DNA of 64,000 nucleotides from Pseudomonadota bacterium (GCA_023436885.1 JAEZHI010000015.1:113422-177421), one strand, 5' to 3'. Shown: positions 55,037-63,430, numbered from the stretch's first letter. The notes: generated by a model from the sequence alone, not told the origin. Made by a program: numbers and translations.

Positions 55037-56026
55037 TTGCATCGTGCCCTGATTCTCGTCAGGCGGCGGGCCGTCAGCGCCGTTCCCGTGCTGCTGATTG
55101 TCGTGATCGCCACGTTTCTGCTGCTTGAAGCGGCTCCGGGTGACGCCGTCGATGCCTATCTCCTGTCATCAGGCGGTGGCGACGCGGCGCTGGCCGCCGG
55201 CTTGCGCGCCCAATATGGCCTCGACCAGTCGCTTCTCTCGCGCCTGTTCCTCTACGTCACCGCGCTCGGTCGGCTCGATCTCGGCTGGTCGGTGGCCTTC
55301 GAGCGGCCGGTGAGAGACTTGATCTTCGAGCGCCTGCCGACCACGCTGATGCTGATGGGATCGGCCACCGCCTTGTCCTTCGGCCTCGGATCGCTGCTCG
55401 GCGTTGCTGCCGGCAGCCGGCCCGGCTCCTTCCGCGACCGTGCCCTGTCGATCGGGGCGCTGACGCTCTACGCCATTCCAGGCTTCTGGCTGGGCCTCGT
55501 GCTGGTGCTCGTCTTCTCGGTGTCGCTCCGTTGGCTGCCGCTCGCCGGCGTGGAGACCATTGCCTCCGGCAAGCACGGCCTTGACCGCGCCTGGGACATC
55601 GCCCGCCATCTGGCGCTGCCTGTGGCCGCCCTCGGCTTCATTTATCTCGCGCTGTTCCTGCGCGTCATGCGCTCGGCCATGGCGGAGATCTGGCGGCAGG
55701 ATTTCGTGCTGGCGGCGCGCGCCAAGGGGCTGTCCCGCCGCCGCATCGTCTGGCGTCACGTTGTCAGGGCGGCGCTGCTGCCACTGATCACCGTGCTCGG
55801 CCTGCAATCGGCCGGCATGCTGGGCGGCTCGGTGGTGATCGAGAGCGTGTTCGCCATTCCCGGCTTCGGGCGCCTCGCGCAGGAGGCGGTGGCCGGCCGC
55901 GACGCGCCGCTCTTGATCGGCATTATCCTGACATCGGCCGTGCTGGTGATCCTGGTCAACCTCGTGGTGGATCTCCTCTACGCCGTGCTCGACCCGCGCA
56001 TTGGCGCGTCGGAGGCTGCGCCATGA
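55037..56026 (+). CDS. Dipeptide-type ABC permease (DppB family), TTG start
   Basis: This inner-membrane permease of the DppB/OppB family has 329 residues. Six helices are seen, with VPVLLIVVIATFLLLEAAPG near the N-terminus and LGWSVAFERPVRDLIFERLP after the first loop. The EAA loop is AARAKGLSRRRIVWRHVVRA and VVIESVFAIPGFGRLAQEAV is typical. The reading frame has no ATG at its start: TTG at 55037 is preceded by GGGAG at nine bases. The upstream 186-base gap holds no binding-protein gene. It is coupled to the next permease by an ATGA overlap. Confidence 0.9.
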   Translation: MHRALILVRRRAVSAVPVLLIVVIATFLLLEAAPGDAVDAYLLSSGGGDAALAAGLRAQYGLDQSLLSRLFLYVTALGRLDLGWSVAFERPVRDLIFERLPTTLMLMGSATALSFGLGSLLGVAAGSRPGSFRDRALSIGALTLYAIPGFWLGLVLVLVFSVSLRWLPLAGVETIASGKHGLDRAWDIARHLALPVAALGFIYLALFLRVMRSAMAEIWRQDFVLAARAKGLSRRRIVWRHVVRAALLPLITVLGLQSAGMLGGSVVIESVFAIPGFGRLAQEAVAGRDAPLLIGIILTSAVLVILVNLVVDLLYAVLDPRIGASEAAP

Positions 56027-56850
56027 GCTTTCTCCGCCGGCTGATCTCCATCCCCACCGGCGCCGTCGGCTGTGCCCTGCTGGCGTTGATCGCGGCCGCC
56101 GCGCTGCTCGCCCCCTGGCTTTCCCCTGGCGACCCGTTGCGCATCGCTGGACCGGCGCTGCTGCCGCCCTTCACCGATCCGTCGTTGCCCTTCGGCACCG
56201 ACCGGCTCGGCCGCGACGTGCTGGCTGGCCTTCTCCATGGCGCCCGCACCTCGCTGATCGTCGGCACCGCCGCTGCCGCCGCCGCCGTTCTGATCGGCTC
56301 CATCGTCGGCACCATCGCCGGTTTCGCCGGCAAACTGGTCGATGAGGCCTGGATGCGTGTCGTCGATGCTTTCCAGATCGTGCCGGGCTTCCTCCTGGCG
56401 CTGGCCTTCGTCTCTGTGGCCGGCGGTTCGCTCACCACAGTCATCATCGCCATCGCCCTGTCGTCCTGGGCGCAGCCGGCCCGTCTCGTTCGGGCGGAAG
56501 TGCTGTCCATCCGCGAGCGCGACTATGTGGCCGCCGCCCGCGTCATCGGCATGCATCCCCTCGAAATCGCCTTCAAGGAGATCCTGCCCAACGCGCTGCC
56601 GCCGGTGCTGGCGCTCGCCGCCGTCATCGTCGCCGCCGCCATTCTCACCGAAGCCGCCTTGTCCTTCCTTGGCCTCGGCGACCCCAACGTCGTCACCTGG
56701 GGCTCGATGATTGCAGAGGGGCGCAACGTACTGCGCGCCGCACCCTTCCTGTCGGTGATCCCCGGTATCGGCCTCGTCGCCGCGGTGCTCGGAGTCTACC
56801 TGGTTAGCGAGGCCGCCAGCGACGCTCTTGCGCGGGGAGGGCGGCCATGA
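56023..56850 (+). CDS. Dipeptide-type ABC permease (DppC family)
   Basis: This permease has 275 residues. The N-terminal helix is AVGCALLALIAAAALLAPWL, followed by the family mark FGTDRLGRDVLAGLLHGART. The EAA loop is AARVIGMHPLEIAFKEILPN, then ILTEAALSFLGLGDPNVVTW. It pairs with the DppB-type permease. ATGA overlaps on both sides tie the four transporter genes together. Confidence 0.93.
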   Translation: MSFLRRLISIPTGAVGCALLALIAAAALLAPWLSPGDPLRIAGPALLPPFTDPSLPFGTDRLGRDVLAGLLHGARTSLIVGTAAAAAAVLIGSIVGTIAGFAGKLVDEAWMRVVDAFQIVPGFLLALAFVSVAGGSLTTVIIAIALSSWAQPARLVRAEVLSIRERDYVAAARVIGMHPLEIAFKEILPNALPPVLALAAVIVAAAILTEAALSFLGLGDPNVVTWGSMIAEGRNVLRAAPFLSVIPGIGLVAAVLGVYLVSEAASDALARGGRP

Positions 56851-57629
56851 CCACGCTTGCGTCCCTCACCGAACTCGGCGTCACCTATCATCGCGCGCCG
56901 GCACCGGCCCTGTCGGGCCTGTCGCTTGCCATCGAGGCGGGCGAAATCCTCGCCATCATCGGCGAAAGCGGCTCCGGCAAGTCCACCATGGCGCGCGCCA
57001 TCGCCGGTCTGCTGCCCGAGCGAACCAGCGTCGCCGGCCGCATCGCCTGGCCCGGCCTCGACGGCGCCCCGCGCGCCGGCCGCGACATCGGCTACGTCTT
57101 TCAGGACCCCGGCTCCAGCCTCAATCCGGTGCTCACCATCGGCGAGCAGGTGGGCGAGGGCGCCCGCCGCCATCTCGGCCTCAGCCACCGCGACGCCGGT
57201 GAGGAAGCCGTCCGCCTGCTCGCCCGCGTTCACCTGCCGGAACCCGAACGCATCGCCAGCGCCTATCCGCATGAGCTCTCCGGCGGCCAGCGCCAGCGCG
57301 TGGCCATTGCCGGAGCCATCGCCGCCCGGCCGCGCCTGTTGATTGCCGACGAGGTGACCTCCGCGCTCGACGTGATAGTGCAGGCAGCCATTGTCGAGCT
57401 GCTAGTCGAACTGGTGCGCGCCGACGGCATGACACTGATCTTCGTCACCCATGATCTGGCGCTCGCCTCCGGCATCGCCGACCGGGCCGCCGTGATGGCC
57501 GGGGGACGCCTGGTCGAACTCGGCCGCGCCGCCGAGGTGATCGCCGCGCCGAAGGCAGCCGAGACGGCTGGGTTGATCGCCGCCCATATCGATCTGGCGA
57601 CGCCGCCGCTGATCGGGGAGGTGCCATGA
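56847..57629 (+). CDS. Dipeptide-type ABC ATPase (DppD family)
   Basis: This ABC ATPase has 260 residues. Walker A is GESGSGKST, the Q-loop lies in VFQDPGSSLNPVL, the signature is LSGGQRQRVAIAGA and Walker B is LLIADEVTSALDV. The usual DppD C-terminal oligopeptide extension with its cysteines (Fe-S in some members) is missing, so it is shorter than the family norm of about 330. It overlaps both neighbours by ATGA. Confidence 0.92.
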   Translation: MTTLASLTELGVTYHRAPAPALSGLSLAIEAGEILAIIGESGSGKSTMARAIAGLLPERTSVAGRIAWPGLDGAPRAGRDIGYVFQDPGSSLNPVLTIGEQVGEGARRHLGLSHRDAGEEAVRLLARVHLPEPERIASAYPHELSGGQRQRVAIAGAIAARPRLLIADEVTSALDVIVQAAIVELLVELVRADGMTLIFVTHDLALASGIADRAAVMAGGRLVELGRAAEVIAAPKAAETAGLIAAHIDLATPPLIGEVP

Positions 57630-58435
57630 CCGAGCCCCTGCTCATCGCCCGCGACCTCAGGCGTACCTTCACGAGCGGTGGCCGCCGTGTCGTCGCGCTG
57701 GACGGCGTGTCGCTCGCCATCGCGCCCGGCGAAACGCTGGGGCTGGTCGGCGGCTCGGGATGCGGCAAGTCGACGCTGGCCCGCGTACTGACGCGCCTCA
57801 TCCCGCCGGAAAGCGGCTCCATCGACTTTCTCGACGAAGACTGGCTGGCGCTTCAGGGTGGACGCCTACGCGCGGCCCGCCGCAGCCTGCAGATGGTTTT
57901 CCAGGACCCGCTCGCCGCCTTCAACCCGCGCGCCACGGTAGGCGGCGTCGTCGCCGACGCGCTGCGCATCCACGCCGTTGTGACGAGGGCAGAGCGCAGC
58001 GCCGAGGTGGCCCGCCTCATCGACCGCGTTGACCTGCCGGCGGCGCTGATTGCCAGATCGATCCGCGACATCTCCGGCGGCCAGCGGCAGCGGGTGGCCA
58101 TCGCTCGTGCCATCGCGGTCCGCCCGCGCCTGATTATCCTCGACGAGGCGGTCTCCGCGCTCGACGTGTCCGTGCGCGGCCGCATTCTGGAGCTGCTGGT
58201 CGACCTGCAGCGCGAGACCGGCATCGGCTGCCTTTTCATCTCGCACGACCTTGCGGTGGTGCGCGCCGTCTCGCACCGCATCGCGGTGATGGCCGAAGGA
58301 CGCATCGTCGAGGAGGGGCCGGCGGGAAGGGTGATTGCCGCGCCGTCGTCCGGCGTGCTGAAAGATCTGATCGGCGCGGTGCCGCGCCTCGCCGGCATCT
58401 CCCGACCGGTGCAAGGGGAGGGCGCCGATCCCTGA
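57626..58435 (+). CDS. Dipeptide-type ABC ATPase (DppF family)
   Basis: This second ATPase has 269 residues. Walker A is GGSGCGKST, the Q-loop is in MVFQDPLAAFNPRATV, the signature is ISGGQRQRVAIARA and Walker B is LIILDEAVSALDV. Like its partner it is shorter than typical DppF proteins and lacks the C-terminal extension. The aminotransferase gene follows after 27 bases. A family-5 binding protein that could serve this translocator is encoded at 27-28.6 kb. Confidence 0.92.
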   Translation: MTEPLLIARDLRRTFTSGGRRVVALDGVSLAIAPGETLGLVGGSGCGKSTLARVLTRLIPPESGSIDFLDEDWLALQGGRLRAARRSLQMVFQDPLAAFNPRATVGGVVADALRIHAVVTRAERSAEVARLIDRVDLPAALIARSIRDISGGQRQRVAIARAIAVRPRLIILDEAVSALDVSVRGRILELLVDLQRETGIGCLFISHDLAVVRAVSHRIAVMAEGRIVEEGPAGRVIAAPSSGVLKDLIGAVPRLAGISRPVQGEGADP

Positions 58436-58462
58436 CGAACAACCATCTGGAGAGCCGACAGC

Positions 58463-59500
58463 ATGACCGACTTCGATCCCGCCAGCCTCCTCGATCCGCC
58501 AGCCTTCCCCGCCGATCGCGTGGCCTCGCTCGCCGATCGCCTGGGCCGGTTGATCGGCACGTCCGGCGATGTGTTGCTGATCCAGGCCGAAGCCGTGATG
58601 GCGCTTGAGGCGGTGGCGGTCAGCATCGGCCGGCCGGGTGTCAAGGCCGTCAACATCGTCACCAGCCCCTATGGCGTCTGGTTCGGCCGCTGGCTGCGCC
58701 GGGCCGGCGCCAGCGTGGTCGAGATTCGCGCCGAGGCGGCGCGTCCGGTCTCAGCCCAGGCAGTGGCGGCCACGCTCGATGCCCACCCGGACGCGACCGT
58801 TCTCTCGGTGGTGCATGCGGAATCGGCGAGCGGCATCCTCAATCCGCTGGAGGCCATACTCGACCTCTCGCGGCAGCGCGGCGTCCTCAGCGTCGTCGAC
58901 GCCGTCGCCTCGCTCGGCGGACACGCCTTCGCAGCCGACTCCATGGGTGCCGATATCGTCGCCATCGGGCCACAGAAGGCACTAGCCGGCCCGGCTGGCG
59001 TCTCCGCCGTCGCTGTCAGCGAGCGGGCCTGGGAACATATCGATCGGGCGGATGCGCCTCACACCTCCACTCTGTCGCTTCTCGACCAGAAACGCCTGTG
59101 GCTGGATGCCGGGCGCGGCGCTCTGCCGGGCACGCCAGCGCCGCTCGAACTCTGGGCGCTGGCCGCCGCGCTCGACCGCGTCGAGGCCGAGGGGATCGAC
59201 AGCATCGTCAGCCGCCACACCGAGGCATCCATCGCCGCCCATGACGGTCTCCTGGCTCTTGGCCTGACGCCCTGGGCATCAAGGGAAGGCGCCTCCCACC
59301 TCGTCACCACCTTCGAGGTGCCGCATCATCTCGATGCCGCGACGCTCGCCGACCGCCTGAAAGCCATCGATCCGGAGTTCTCTTTGGGCGTTGGTGCCGG
59401 GGCCGAACGCCTCATCCGCCTCAACCACACAGGCCGTCGAGCCGATCAGGCTGTGGTTCACGCGATGATCTCTGCGCTGGCGGACGTCTTGCGCCGTTGA
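58463..59500 (+). CDS. Class V aminotransferase (alanine-glyoxylate/serine-pyruvate type)
   Basis: This is a PLP-dependent aminotransferase of fold type I, class V, with 345 residues. Substrate/cofactor motifs are VVHAESASGIL, SVVDAVASLGG (Asp contacting PLP) and AIGPQKALAGPAG, which contains the Schiff-base Lys. The C-terminal domain has LGVGAGAERLIRLNHTG. CTGGAGAGCC precedes the ATG. It closes the dipeptide-type transporter operon, so it probably deaminates the imported compound or a cleavage product. Family members act on alanine-glyoxylate, aminoethylphosphonate or purine-derived substrates; the choice is open. Confidence 0.88.
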   Translation: MTDFDPASLLDPPAFPADRVASLADRLGRLIGTSGDVLLIQAEAVMALEAVAVSIGRPGVKAVNIVTSPYGVWFGRWLRRAGASVVEIRAEAARPVSAQAVAATLDAHPDATVLSVVHAESASGILNPLEAILDLSRQRGVLSVVDAVASLGGHAFAADSMGADIVAIGPQKALAGPAGVSAVAVSERAWEHIDRADAPHTSTLSLLDQKRLWLDAGRGALPGTPAPLELWALAAALDRVEAEGIDSIVSRHTEASIAAHDGLLALGLTPWASREGASHLVTTFEVPHHLDAATLADRLKAIDPEFSLGVGAGAERLIRLNHTGRRADQAVVHAMISALADVLRR

Positions 59501-59538
59501 CAAGCCGCCCGCGCCTCCCTAAACATCCGCCCATCGAA

Positions 59539-59612
59539 GCGGGTGTAGCTCAATGGTAGAGCAGCAGCCTTCCAAGCTGAATACGAGGGTTCGATTCCCT
59601 TCACCCGCTCCA
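59539..59612 (+). tRNA. tRNA-Gly (anticodon TCC)
   Basis: A 74-base cloverleaf with acceptor arms GCGGGTG and CACCCGC, anticodon arm GCAGCCTTCCAAGCTGA and T arm GAGGGTTCGATTCCCTT. CCA is encoded. Accessory content starts directly to its right, though no copy of its 3' end was found downstream. Confidence 0.97.
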
Positions 59613-59843
59613 GATTTCCTAGAGAAAAATCATTGGGTATGACTTACGCGAGAGGCCGTGTCGGTTAGTCGCTTGGGTACACAATGGCGCGCGTTTCGTA
59701 TCTGCGCTCGTCGGCCCAGACCAAGAGCCGATTGCCAGCAAAACGCGCCATACATGCGGTTGAATATAGAATAAGGCCAAATAGAAGCGGGCTGAGGAGG
59801 CATCGGTATAGTTTCGTGCAGGCGCGTGAGCTTCCTAACTGGC

Positions 59844-60782
59844 CTATGACTTTGTCTGCTCCGCTGTATCTATGTAGATGCCAACGGCGTGCTCAGCGAG
59901 TTGTTCGGCTGTGAATTCTCTGCCTTTCTCGTCGACGGCGACCCAAGCTTGGCGGTCGTGCTGGACGAGCCTGTAAGCGTAACGAAGTGTTTTCAGCTTT
60001 CTCGAATCCCCCAATGTAATAAATCCTGGTAGTCGCGGGACACCCTTGTGAATCTCGATCTTTAGATAAATGTTCTCAAGCCTATTTGAGTAGATCGGGG
60101 CGAACTCGCAGATGGCTGAGCAAGGCGAGAGCCCTGTCAAGATGCGGTACTCTTGAGACTGTTGGAATTTAATCGCGACTCCTCGTTTGGCTATCTCTTT
60201 GGTCACCGTTTCGAGTCGTTCACTAAACTTGGCGAATGAGATGGTTGCGGCGCTTACGCCTTCTTCGCTTTGATCAAATCGAGTTTGCCTCGTTTTTAGG
60301 TCTGAGGCTCGGGCAAAGCGATCCGCTCGCTCAATGACGCTTTCCTGTCTGGGATTTGCGCCTCGTTCTGTGGCACGTGCTTCAATAGCTGCTGCCGCTC
60401 CGTCGATTCCCCATCTTTCGAGTCCGACGTAAAGCCGTGTCTTGGGCAACCATGGTGGCATGCTGGGTTTATCGACGGTTGGTACGAACGTTGTGAAATC
60501 CCAACCGTCGTTGAGTGACCGGTTTTTGATCGCGTCTCGTTCAACGCGAGTCCATGGCGTCTCCCCCCACTCCGGGCGATAGAGGATCACCACCAAGCGC
60601 GCCTTCTTGCCATATACGGCGCTGAAGCTTTCCTGACCGTCCGTGCCAGCTATCTCTCGCTGGCGCTCGCTGTAAATGAAGGTCTTCAAGCGAGGGGCCA
60701 AAAGATCGTTCAGTTGGGTAGCGATGCCCTCGTCGAGGGCGTTAAAGCTGAAGGCAACGTCGTACTCGAAATCGTCAGACAA
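59844..60782 (-). CDS. TIR-domain protein with unassigned C-terminal region, TTG start
   Basis: This 312-residue cytosolic protein begins with a TIR domain (about 1-140). YDVAFSFNALDEGIATQLND is strand A and helix A. Other parts are LKTFIYSERQREIAGTDGQE and ARLVVILYRPEWGETPWTRV followed by ERDAI, where Glu81 fits the catalytic NADase Glu of TIR enzymes. A helical linker (about 140-215) leads to a C-terminal alpha/beta region (about 215-312) that is not recognised. The start is TTG at 60782, with GGGG eight bases upstream and an in-frame stop before it. It follows tRNA-Gly and is less GC-rich than the core genes, which suggests horizontal gain. A role in phage defence is likely but inferred. 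Confidence 0.8.
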   Translation of the reverse strand: MSDDFEYDVAFSFNALDEGIATQLNDLLAPRLKTFIYSERQREIAGTDGQESFSAVYGKKARLVVILYRPEWGETPWTRVERDAIKNRSLNDGWDFTTFVPTVDKPSMPPWLPKTRLYVGLERWGIDGAAAAIEARATERGANPRQESVIERADRFARASDLKTRQTRFDQSEEGVSAATISFAKFSERLETVTKEIAKRGVAIKFQQSQEYRILTGLSPCSAICEFAPIYSNRLENIYLKIEIHKGVPRLPGFITLGDSRKLKTLRYAYRLVQHDRQAWVAVDEKGREFTAEQLAEHAVGIYIDTAEQTKS

Positions 60783-61149
60783 GCTGAAATCCCCAAATCA
60801 TCGAGCGCAGATTTGTTTCGTTGATACTGCCAACAGGCGGCGTTCCGGACAACACTGACTTGGTCGTTCCCCACTGTATTGTTTTCGATCGCCCTTTAGG
60901 ACTAAGCCATCGTTTGGATGGAGTCATTGGTTGCGTCCCCGACGTGACATATTGCCATCTCGAACCAGCTTGAACGAGCCGCGGTCATCTGAACGTCCTA
61001 TCCTGAGTGCGCCCCTCGTTTCAGCACGCCAACCCTTCTCCCGTATGAATCAACCCACATCGCAAGCGCGCCTACGCCCTTGCGATGTTGGGCAAATTCC
61101 CTTTCATACCGGGAGGCGGCATGCAGATACGGCCGAGCGAGGGCGATCG
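60783..61149. other. Intergenic region between the TIR gene and an element-like gene
   Basis: These 367 bases separate divergent genes and should contain both promoters. One open frame on the plus strand runs through it but shows no codon bias before 61150. I see no tRNA fragment, att repeat or regulatory palindrome. Confidence 0.4.
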
Positions 61150-61962
61150 ATGAGCATCGCCAGTCTCATCGAAAACATGGCTGCCACAGGCGCCCCCATC
61201 GAAGCCATCGTTCTTGCCGTCCGTGCGATCGAGGAACGAGATGCCGTCGAGGCCGAGCGTCGCGCCAAGGCAACCGAGCGCAAGCGGCGCGAGCGGGACA
61301 GGAAACGTGACGGTCACGCGACGGTCGCGGGACAGTCGCCCGACACCCCCCGTCCCCCCTCTTTCCCCCACACCCCCAAACACCCCCCTATATCCCCCCA
61401 GACTACACCGGACGAGGCGCGCAACCTGGCTTCAGAACCGGTCTCTGAACCGATGTCGGCCTCGATGCCGATGTCTGGGTCCACTTCCGGGTCGATTTCG
61501 GAGCCAGATGGCGAAACGCTGGCGCGTGAGCTCACCGATGCCGGGGGAGAGGCGCTGGCCAAGCCTGCCTCATCGCCGGGGCTGCTCGTGCTTTCCGAGC
61601 CGATCAACTGGCTCCGCAACGGCTGCGATCTCAAGGCCGACATCCTGCCAACCATCCAGGCCCGATGCAGCCGGGCACGACCCTCGAGCATCCGTTCCTG
61701 GAGCTACTTCACCGAAGCCGTCTACCAGGCCCGCGACAACCGCCTGAAACCCGCACCGGAGCCGAACCTTGTCCAACCCTCCCGCACTTCCCGCAGCGCT
61801 TGCCGCCCTGCAGCAACCCGCCCTCACGACGCTCTCCTTGCCGCCTTCGCTCGCCGAGCTGGAGCGCACCTTGCGGCCCGAGGAGATGGCCAGCCGGACC
61901 CCGACCCTGAGCCGGGCGCTGACCCCGGGCGAACGATCGATCTTGGCGCAGTTGGTCGATGA
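61150..61962 (+). CDS. Element-like hypothetical protein, basic N-terminus and Pro-rich linker
   Basis: This 270-residue protein is not recognised. Its N-terminus (SIASLIENMAATGAPIEAI) leads to a highly charged helix (ERRAKATERKRRERDRKRD). A Pro/Thr/Ser-rich linker, encoded by dense C-runs at 61345-61400, follows. A folded module (SEPINWLRNGCDLKADILPT, then SWSYFTEAVYQARDNR) resembles proteins of alphaproteobacterial phages and genomic elements. GAGGGCGATCG precedes the ATG at 61150. The last 65 residues overlap the next gene in another frame and look non-native (Arg/Pro/Ala-rich), so the original stop may have been lost near 61760. No function is assigned. Confidence 0.6.
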   Translation: MSIASLIENMAATGAPIEAIVLAVRAIEERDAVEAERRAKATERKRRERDRKRDGHATVAGQSPDTPRPPSFPHTPKHPPISPQTTPDEARNLASEPVSEPMSASMPMSGSTSGSISEPDGETLARELTDAGGEALAKPASSPGLLVLSEPINWLRNGCDLKADILPTIQARCSRARPSSIRSWSYFTEAVYQARDNRLKPAPEPNLVQPSRTSRSACRPAATRPHDALLAAFARRAGAHLAARGDGQPDPDPEPGADPGRTIDLGAVGR

Positions 61963-62368
61963 TATCGCCCCGCTTGCCGAGGCCAAGCCCGACGCGTTCA
62001 GGTCCCTGAGGCAGGTTGCCAAACTTCTCATGGTGTTCCCTACCGGCGACCTCAGCGAAGCGGTGGTCGATGCTCGTTCGGAAGCCTACGAGACCGCCCT
62101 CGAGGATATGCCGGCCTGGGCGGTCGAGGCCGCTGCCAAGCGCTGGATCAAGGGCGACGTGGCCGCCCTCGAAGACAAGCCGAACCTCGCCTTTCCGCCA
62201 TCGCCGCCCCAGCTCCGCGCGTTGGCGCTCGATGAATGGGCGAAGGCGCGCGCCGCGCTGTGGCGCTATCGCCGGCTGATGGCGGGTAAGCCGGAGCGGG
62301 TGGTGCCGCTGGAGGACCGGAGGCCGCTGCCGAAGGAGATGTTTCAGTGCCTGAAGGGGATGGCCTGA
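61769..62368 (+). CDS. Conserved hypothetical protein of element/phage-like context, TTG start
   Basis: This 199-residue protein is predicted to be cytosolic and helical. It has SLAELERTLRPEEMASRTPT near the N-terminus and a conserved-looking core (EAYETALEDMPAWAVEAAA, then KRWIKGD and LAFPPSPPQLR). Third-position GC is high from the TTG at 61769 on, supporting that start; the first ATG is at 61886. It overlaps the preceding frame by about 190 bases. The pairing with the preceding gene is typical of rhizobial mobile regions, but no function is known. Its TGA overlaps a 26-codon frame that runs into the next leader. Confidence 0.6.
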   Translation: MSNPPALPAALAALQQPALTTLSLPPSLAELERTLRPEEMASRTPTLSRALTPGERSILAQLVDDIAPLAEAKPDAFRSLRQVAKLLMVFPTGDLSEAVVDARSEAYETALEDMPAWAVEAAAKRWIKGDVAALEDKPNLAFPPSPPQLRALALDEWAKARAALWRYRRLMAGKPERVVPLEDRRPLPKEMFQCLKGMA

Positions 62369-62437
62369 TGAGCGATTACGGTCAGCCCCCTGCTAACGAA
62401 CCATTATCCAAAGAGAATCTGAAAGCCACCTTCAGAA

Positions 62438-62456
62438 CTTGCGATTAGGTCGCAAG
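62438..62456. promoter_or_regulatory. Inverted repeat in DUF3563 leader, copy 1
   Basis: Perfect 7-5-7 inverted repeat CTTGCGA-TTAGG-TCGCAAG, about 85 bases before the DUF3563 start. The same 19 bases occur at 63775-63793. The symmetry suits a dimeric regulator near a promoter. The regulator is not known. Confidence 0.7.
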
Positions 62457-62500
62457 GGCATTCGAACTTATATTGAGGGCGTCAAAAGAGATGAGAGAAA

Positions 62501-62520
62501 GAGGCCGGAAACCTCCGGTC
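62501..62520 (+). promoter_or_regulatory. Alternative hairpins in the DUF3563 leader, copy 1
   Basis: GAGG (62501-62504) can pair with CCTC (62512-62515), or GGCCGG (62503-62508) with CCGGTC (62515-62520, one wobble). The two stems exclude each other and lie just before the GGAAAGAAGGAAA ribosome site. The same bases occur at 63837-63856. Confidence 0.45.
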
Positions 62521-62540
62521 AGGAAAGAAGGAAAACCCAA

Positions 62541-62693
62541 ATGTTCGCCACCCTCAAGCGTGCTGCCAAGGCCCTCCGCGTTCCCACCCAGGCTGAGCGC
62601 GACATGGCCTACCTCAACGAAGCCGGCGACCGTTACGACCTCGAAGCCCGCGAGCGGAATCTCAATAGCCGCAACCGTGGCATTGCCCTCTGA
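62541..62693 (+). CDS. DUF3563 family mini-protein, copy 1
   Basis: This 50-residue protein has the DUF3563 core: a basic N-terminus (MFATLKRAAKALRVPTQAER) and then DMAYLNEAGDRYDLEAR with ERNLNSR. It probably forms a short amphipathic helix pair. The family is common in proteobacteria and has no proven function; small proteins of this sort are often made under stress. The ATG at 62541 is preceded by AGGAAAGAAGGAAAA. A nearly identical second copy starts at 63877. The long conserved leader suggests strong transcriptional or post-transcriptional control. Confidence 0.82.
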   Translation: MFATLKRAAKALRVPTQAERDMAYLNEAGDRYDLEARERNLNSRNRGIAL

Positions 62694-62700
62694 GGACAAG

Positions 62701-62745
62701 GCATCGGACCGAAAAGCGGGAAACGGCTTTCGGAAAATCCGATGC
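62701..62745. repeat. Dispersed palindromic repeat, copy B
   Basis: Outer arms GCATCGGA (62701-62708) and TCCGATGC (62738-62745) are perfect. Inner arms CCGAAAAGC and GCTTTCGG surround GGGAAACG. It matches the element at 16349-16396 and begins 7 bases after the DUF3563 stop, so it may also end that transcript. Confidence 0.75.
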
Positions 62746-62917
62746 GAGACTGAAGCGGCATAAAGCCAACAAGCACTGACACGACGTTGAGCGCTCGACA
62801 CCTGACCGGTTCGGGCGCTTTGTCGTTTCTGCCCTCCGCGCAGGGGCGGGCCGCAAAACAAAACCCCGCCGGTGAGGGCGGGGCGTTGATGATCTAGCGA
62901 TCTTGTTGTCGCAGAGG

Positions 62918-63346
62918 TCAGGCGGAGCGCTTGCGCTGCTGCCCGAGGCCCATCTGCTTGGCGAGATTGGAGCGCGCCTCGGCGTAGTTCGGCGCAACCA
63001 TCGGGTAGTCGCTCGGCAGATTCCACTTTGCCCGGTACTCGTCGGGCGACAGATCGTAGTGGGTGCGAAGGTGGCGCTTGAGCGATTTGAACTTCTTCCC
63101 GTCCTCAAGGCAGATGAGATAATCGGGGGTCACGGACTTCTTGACCGGAACCGCTGGCTTGGCCGGCTCGGCTGCCGCTTCCTGGACTTGGCTCTCGCCA
63201 TTGCCGCCGCGAACGCGAGAAAGGGTGGAGTGAACGCTGGCGATCAGCGCCGGCAGCTCGGGCAGCGGAACGGAATTGTTACCGACATAAGCGGCCACAA
63301 TGCTGGCCGTGAGATCGAGCGTGGTCAGGTTGTCGTATTCATCCAT
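62918..63346 (-). CDS. mucR: Ros/MucR-family transcriptional regulator
   Basis: This zinc-finger regulator controls exopolysaccharide, motility and surface genes in rhizobia and relatives. The protein has 142 residues. The N-terminus (DLTASIVAAYVGNN, LPALIASVHSTL) is the oligomerisation region. The finger has Cys79, then Asp82 where Ros has the second Cys, then His92 and His96 in KSLKRHLRTHY. A basic C-terminus (GQQRKRSA) follows. The Cys-to-Asp change is known in several rhizobial homologues that still bind DNA. The start at 63346 has GGAG at eight bases; a GTG six codons upstream is rejected. Confidence 0.92.
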   Translation of the reverse strand: MDEYDNLTTLDLTASIVAAYVGNNSVPLPELPALIASVHSTLSRVRGGNGESQVQEAAAEPAKPAVPVKKSVTPDYLICLEDGKKFKSLKRHLRTHYDLSPDEYRAKWNLPSDYPMVAPNYAEARSNLAKQMGLGQQRKRSA

Positions 63347-63430
63347 TAAGGCGACTCCAAGCACAAGTAAAAAATTCCAGAATGTCCCTTACTCTTGGAA
63401 TGGCATTTGATCAACACACTTAGTGAAACC

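Larger units (their letters stand above)
62393..62693 (+). repeat. DUF3563 gene with leader, duplicate copy 1
   Basis: The segment from CTAACGAA through the DUF3563 coding region recurs at 63729-64000, offset by about 1336 bases. The leader contains a perfect inverted repeat and a hairpin that are both kept. Coding parts differ at about 5 of 124 compared bases. Confidence 0.85.

Noticed and set aside
59613..61149. An integrated element with an att duplication of tRNA-Gly
   Set aside because: No copy of the tRNA 3' end and no integrase gene were seen to the right of the tRNA within the window.
62368..62448. A 26-codon frame starting in the stop of the preceding gene (TGATG)
   Set aside because: It ends inside the leader inverted repeat and is not preserved in the second leader copy.
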